From NCBI GenBank assembly GCA_002394635.1, contig DGUK01000004.1, positions 1-8,690 on the forward strand: a stretch of DNA of 8,690 nt, in the 5' to 3' direction. The notes under the pieces are model-generated. The model made no database searches. It had not been told where the DNA came from and worked only from the letters and a program-made list of their open reading frames with translations. Within the stretch, counting starts at the first letter, position 1. Each line of letters begins with the position of its first letter. This stretch comes from Faecalitalea sp. UBA4312 (lineage in GTDB: Bacteria > Bacillota_I > Bacilli_A > Erysipelotrichales > Erysipelotrichaceae). Shown in pieces: positions 6,345 to 8,690 of this stretch. A program made the position numbers and the translations under genes.

Positions 6345-6826
6345 CAGTACAAGCCGGCAACTATGGCCGCAATCGGAACGGCCACCGGGAAAAGCCGGAT
6401 CCATTTCCACTTCTTGATCTCCACACTGTGCCAGGTGTGATTCAGATCTTCGGTTCCCGGAATGATCCACCAGTCGGACAAAGCCACCCAGATGGTGTCT
6501 ATAAACAGCCAGTCAAAGAACTCCGCAGATATAAACATGACATAATACTGCCAGAAATAGTCCCAATAGCTGTTCGCATGATTGATATAGACCATCAGAA
6601 AAAAAGGCACTACCAGCATCCATCCCAGCAGCAACAAGTGGGCAAATGCCCGTCTCTTTTTCATGGTTTCCCTGCTCATCAATCCCAGCTCGATCACCCG
6701 TTCCTGCATCACAGGTGGATAGAAGAAGATAGCTCCGACAGGGCCTTTGCGATGCACTAAAACGGCCATGTAGGCACCATAACAGATCCAAAGCACCATA
6801 ATTTCCATGATCCAACGTCCTATCAT
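6326..6826 (-). CDS. Tryptophan-rich four-helix membrane protein, unknown family
   Basis: 166 residues with four likely membrane segments (about 5-24, 62-80, 90-115, 145-165). A charged loop between the first two (RKGPVGAIFFYPPVMQERV, then SRETMKKRRA) is probably cytoplasmic. The most striking part is 101-126, AEFFDWLFIDTIWVALSDWW followed by IIPGTED. It carries acidic residues and clustered aromatics inside or beside the third segment, which suggests a buried polar site rather than a simple anchor. I recognise no named family. Start ATG 6826 has AAGGAG (6832-6837) five bases upstream. It is the first gene of a three-gene unit with a good promoter, 10 nt before the ketopantoate reductase remnant. 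Confidence 0.85.
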   Translation of the reverse strand: MIGRWIMEIMVLWICYGAYMAVLVHRKGPVGAIFFYPPVMQERVIELGLMSRETMKKRRAFAHLLLLGWMLVVPFFLMVYINHANSYWDYFWQYYVMFISAEFFDWLFIDTIWVALSDWWIIPGTEDLNHTWHSVEIKKWKWIRLFPVAVPIAAIVAGLYWLVTLI

Positions 6827-6864
6827 ATATTCTCCTTGTGTTAGCTTTATCTAACTCTATAGCT

Positions 6865-6893
6865 ATTTTATCACCCCTTTCTATATCTCTCAA
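6865..6893 (-). promoter_or_regulatory. Promoter of the three-gene membrane protein/remnant/hydrolase unit
   Basis: TTGAGA (6888-6893), 17-bp spacer, TAAAAT (6865-6870), with TG one base before the -10 (TGATAAAAT, extended -10). Each box matches consensus at 5 of 6 positions. Predicted start is near 6858, giving a leader of about 31 nt before ATG 6826. Confidence 0.7.
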
Positions 6894-6905
6894 CGAAAAG
6901 GGCAC

Positions 6906-6930
6906 AAAAAAACAAGGCATAACGCCCTGT
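6906..6930 (-). terminator. Intrinsic terminator after the aldo/keto reductase remnant
   Basis: ACAGGGC-GUUAU-GCCUUGU (6912-6930; 7 bp with one G-U pair), followed by UUUUUU. It lies 9 nt after the stop codon at 6940-6942. Its presence suggests the remnant descends from a gene that once had normal transcription. Confidence 0.87.
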
Positions 6931-6939
6931 TAATTCTCT

Positions 6940-7875
6940 CTACATCACAAACGCATGTTCTACCAGGAAGTCCCAGGCTTCCTTTACCATCTTTGTGATA
7001 TCTTTGCCATCGCTGATAACCGTCTCTTCCGGGAATGTCTGTTTGATATCCGTCACACCCAGTGCGAGCATCTTATTGGCCAGATAATTCATCTCTCCGG
7101 AAAAGAATGGATTTGGCTGCACCATGGCCGTATTGTATGTATCCAGAATAGCCGCAACCGAAACCCCATGATAGGTCAGGTCTTCGTAAGCGGTAAAGTC
7201 TCCTTGATTGATCGGCCCTGCTTCCTTCTGCATAACAGCCAGGTCTTCCAGACGTTTCTGTTCTTGATCTGATAATGGCTGAAAATCCTTCATTGTTTGG
7301 ACATTATCTTGCACTTGTTCCAAAGTGGACATACCGGATAATACAGCTAAAACGCCTTCCTTACTAGCCGCATAGCGGATCGCCCATCCGGCAGGTGACA
7401 GCTTAGGCTGCCATGTCTCCATTTGTTGCTGACAAGTCGAAGGTACATTGGCCAAAAATCCACCTTTGACCGGTTCCATGACAACAACCTTCTTTCCTTG
7501 TTTACGAATGACATCATAACATCCCTTCGACGCGATGAAATAGCTGTTCCAGTCAAAATAATTGATGATGATCTGCACAAATTCCACTTCCGGATGCTCC
7601 GTCAGAATCTGATCCAGTATCTCCGGTGAATCATGGAAGGAAAAGCCCAGATGTTTGATCTTTCCTTCTTCTTTCCACTTCTGTGCATGTTCAAATAACC
7701 GACAGGTTTTGACCACACCACCCTTGCTATCTACACCGTTATAGAACTTGGTATTTAAGATGTGAAGAAGATAGTAGTCCACATAATCTGTCCCCAGATT
7801 CTCAAGCTGCTGCGCAAAGATTCCCTCTACCTGATCCTCGCTTTGCACCGCAAAGGTCGGATTCTTAAGATACGT
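6940..7875 (-). pseudogene. Aldo/keto reductase, 5'-truncated remnant
   Basis: The frame is open for 312 codons after an in-frame TAA (7876-7878). Recognisable homology begins at about NPTFAVQSEDQVE, which normally lies about 80 residues into such proteins. The first strands of the TIM barrel are missing, and with them the catalytic Asp, Tyr and Lys. What remains is typical: DYVDYYLLHIL with the tetrad His (residue 29 from GTG 7848), LGFSFHD (67-73), VMEPVKGG (123-130), and VLSGMSTLEQVQDN (169-182) near the NADPH site. The last 110 residues align in position with the tail that in many relatives carries ferredoxin cysteines; here there is none. No ribosome binding site precedes GTG 7848, and I see no convincing promoter. 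If translated from that GTG the product is 302 residues, but reductase activity is very unlikely. Confidence 0.8.
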
Positions 7876-7916
7876 TTAATAAGCAACACTTTTTGACAAA
7901 TGGTTACTTAATTCAT

Positions 7917-7943
7917 AAAAAAAGAACTCCATCATGAGTTCTT
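7917..7943 (-). terminator. Intrinsic terminator enclosing the stop codon of the multi-pass membrane protein gene
   Basis: AAGAACUC-AUGAUG-GAGUUCUU (7922-7943; perfect 8-bp stem, 6-nt loop), followed by UUUUU. The TGA stop (7932-7934) lies in the loop, so the 5' arm encodes the last residues, Arg-Lys-Asn-Ser. Confidence 0.92.
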
Positions 7944-8600
7944 CCTATTATTTATGACAGATTCTTGATTCCATCGGTACAACAAAAAGCTGAATAGATA
8001 CGTTACACAAACCATCACCACGATGGCTACGATCATATATTCATTGCCGAAACGTAAAAAACCATACCAGTCATATAACGTCAGATCTTTGTCGTGAAAA
8101 TGAATCAGAATATTACCTACATAATACACCGCATAAATCAGCAATGGTACCAGCCCGGTCAAAGATACAGAAAAAGGCTGGTCATTTTGTTTTTCCAAAA
8201 ACACAAAAGAAACAATACCGGTCACAGGAATGATCAGATGAAAAAAAAGATTGCTGTTACGAAATAAGGAAAAAAATCCATCCCTGGCTAACGGAGCCAG
8301 AAAACAGAGGACTGTCATCATGGTTACCATCACCGCTGTCGTTGCTGCATGCTTCAACCGATACACACGTAAGGAAATCCTGCCCTTTCGCAGTATATCA
8401 ATGATATAGATCAAAGAAGCCAGTCCTAATAACAGGTTGGATTGAACCGTAAAATACTGCAATGCCCATAACCCTCTTTGAGAGAGCGTTGTATCCGGTG
8501 CCATAAAATAAAATCCAGCCATCATCCATACAGTGGCCAACGCCACCATTACCACAATCAATCCATTTACCACGATTGATATATTTCGTTTCTTCTCCAT
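7932..8600 (-). CDS. Six-helix membrane protein, Pr6Pr/FAR-17a-like
   Basis: 222 residues with about six membrane helices. YFTVQSNLL (49-57) at the start of the second helix, RNSNLFFHLIIP (114-125) and LVPLLIYAVYY (150-160) are arranged as in small bacterial Pr6Pr-type membrane proteins, which are distantly related to eukaryotic FAR-17a/AIG1 lipid hydrolases. The Thr/Gln/Asn and His residues inside those helices could form a polar intramembrane site; catalysis is not shown. The family call is from memory of the motif order, so moderate. Start: the frame is open to ATG 8648, but that lies upstream of the -10 box, whereas ATG 8600 has GAGGG (8608-8612) at 7 nt and a predicted transcript start near 8615. 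It stands alone, with its own promoter and terminator. Confidence 0.82.
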   Translation of the reverse strand: MEKKRNISIVVNGLIVVMVALATVWMMAGFYFMAPDTTLSQRGLWALQYFTVQSNLLLGLASLIYIIDILRKGRISLRVYRLKHAATTAVMVTMMTVLCFLAPLARDGFFSLFRNSNLFFHLIIPVTGIVSFVFLEKQNDQPFSVSLTGLVPLLIYAVYYVGNILIHFHDKDLTLYDWYGFLRFGNEYMIVAIVVMVCVTYLFSFLLYRWNQESVINNRKNS

Positions 8601-8621
8601 ACTACATCCCTCGTATTGTTT

Positions 8622-8648
8622 ATTATACTTTAAACATCTTTTCATCAA
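8622..8648 (-). promoter_or_regulatory. Promoter of the six-helix membrane protein gene
   Basis: Perfect TATAAT (8622-8627). The best -35 is TTGATG (8643-8648), with a short 15-bp spacer. Start is expected near 8615, leaving a leader of about 15 nt. Confidence 0.5.
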
Positions 8649-8690
8649 AAGAAAAAATGTTAAACTCTTTACATGTCATTTTTTATCCGG

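Noticed and set aside
6428..6920. Frames of 110 (plus) and 135 (minus) codons over the Trp-rich membrane protein gene
   Set aside because: The minus-strand one starts in the terminator region upstream of the promoter and has no ribosome binding site. Both mirror a frame with clear membrane segments and a good start.
6838..6939. Riboswitch in the leader before the Trp-rich membrane protein gene
   Set aside because: The predicted leader is only about 31 nt, and the one hairpin nearby is the terminator of the preceding gene.
8601..8648. Earlier ATG (8648) for the six-helix membrane protein
   Set aside because: It lies upstream of the TATAAT box at 8622-8627. ATG 8600 has the ribosome binding site.
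1..8690. Mobile element, CRISPR array, tRNA, or toxin-antitoxin pair
   Set aside because: I found no transposase or integrase motifs, no long direct or terminal inverted repeats, no regularly spaced repeats, no cloverleaf and no small paired genes. The two truncated genes have no insertion sequence beside them.

Overview
The window looks like chromosomal DNA of a low-to-mid GC Bacillota (Firmicute), plausibly a gut-type anaerobe of the Erysipelotrichia/Clostridia kind. This rests on AAGGAG-type ribosome binding sites, TTGaca/TATAAT promoters, intrinsic terminators with U-tracts, and family content (flavodoxin-ferredoxin protein, Cof-type HAD phosphatase, YhhN/lysoplasmalogenase, Gfo/Idh/MocA dehydrogenase). 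The taxon is inferred; no rRNA or marker gene is present. I see no insertion sequence, CRISPR array, tRNA or rRNA.

All ten genes lie on the minus strand, so the window reads from right to left as five transcription units. (1) 8600-7932 is a single multi-pass membrane protein gene with its own promoter and terminator. (2) 7875-6940 is a 5'-truncated aldo/keto reductase remnant with a terminator but no recognisable start. (3) 6826-4850 holds a Trp-rich membrane protein of unknown family, then the C-terminal domain of a ketopantoate-reductase-like protein without its Rossmann domain, then an alpha/beta hydrolase. It has a strong promoter at 6865-6893 and a terminator at 4821-4849. (4) 4789-393 is a tight five-gene operon: lysoplasmalogenase-like membrane protein, Cof-type HAD phosphatase, P-loop GTPase with a DUF697-like tail, single-pass helical-repeat protein, and Gfo/Idh/MocA oxidoreductase. 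Gene gaps there run from 2 to 44 nt, and it ends in a terminator at 371-400. (5) 311-1 is the N-terminal third or so of a flavodoxin-type protein that runs off the left edge.

The intergenic spaces are very short. Two terminators enclose the stop codon of the gene they end, a third begins at the base after the stop codon, and one promoter's -35 box sits in the preceding terminator's U-tract. The five-gene operon joins a membrane-lipid enzyme, a small phosphatase, a membrane-associating GTPase and a membrane-anchored repeat protein. A shared envelope-related role is possible but is only inference.

Two of the ten genes are 5'-truncated oxidoreductases. The clearest oddities are the ketopantoate reductase remnant (no Rossmann domain, catalytic lysine position apparently Leu, best start signal one frame off across an A7 run), the possible leaderless start of the lysoplasmalogenase operon, and the GTPase plus repeat-protein pair. 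The stretch 8649-8690 shows only AT-rich sequence. No gene-free stretch exceeds 300 bases.
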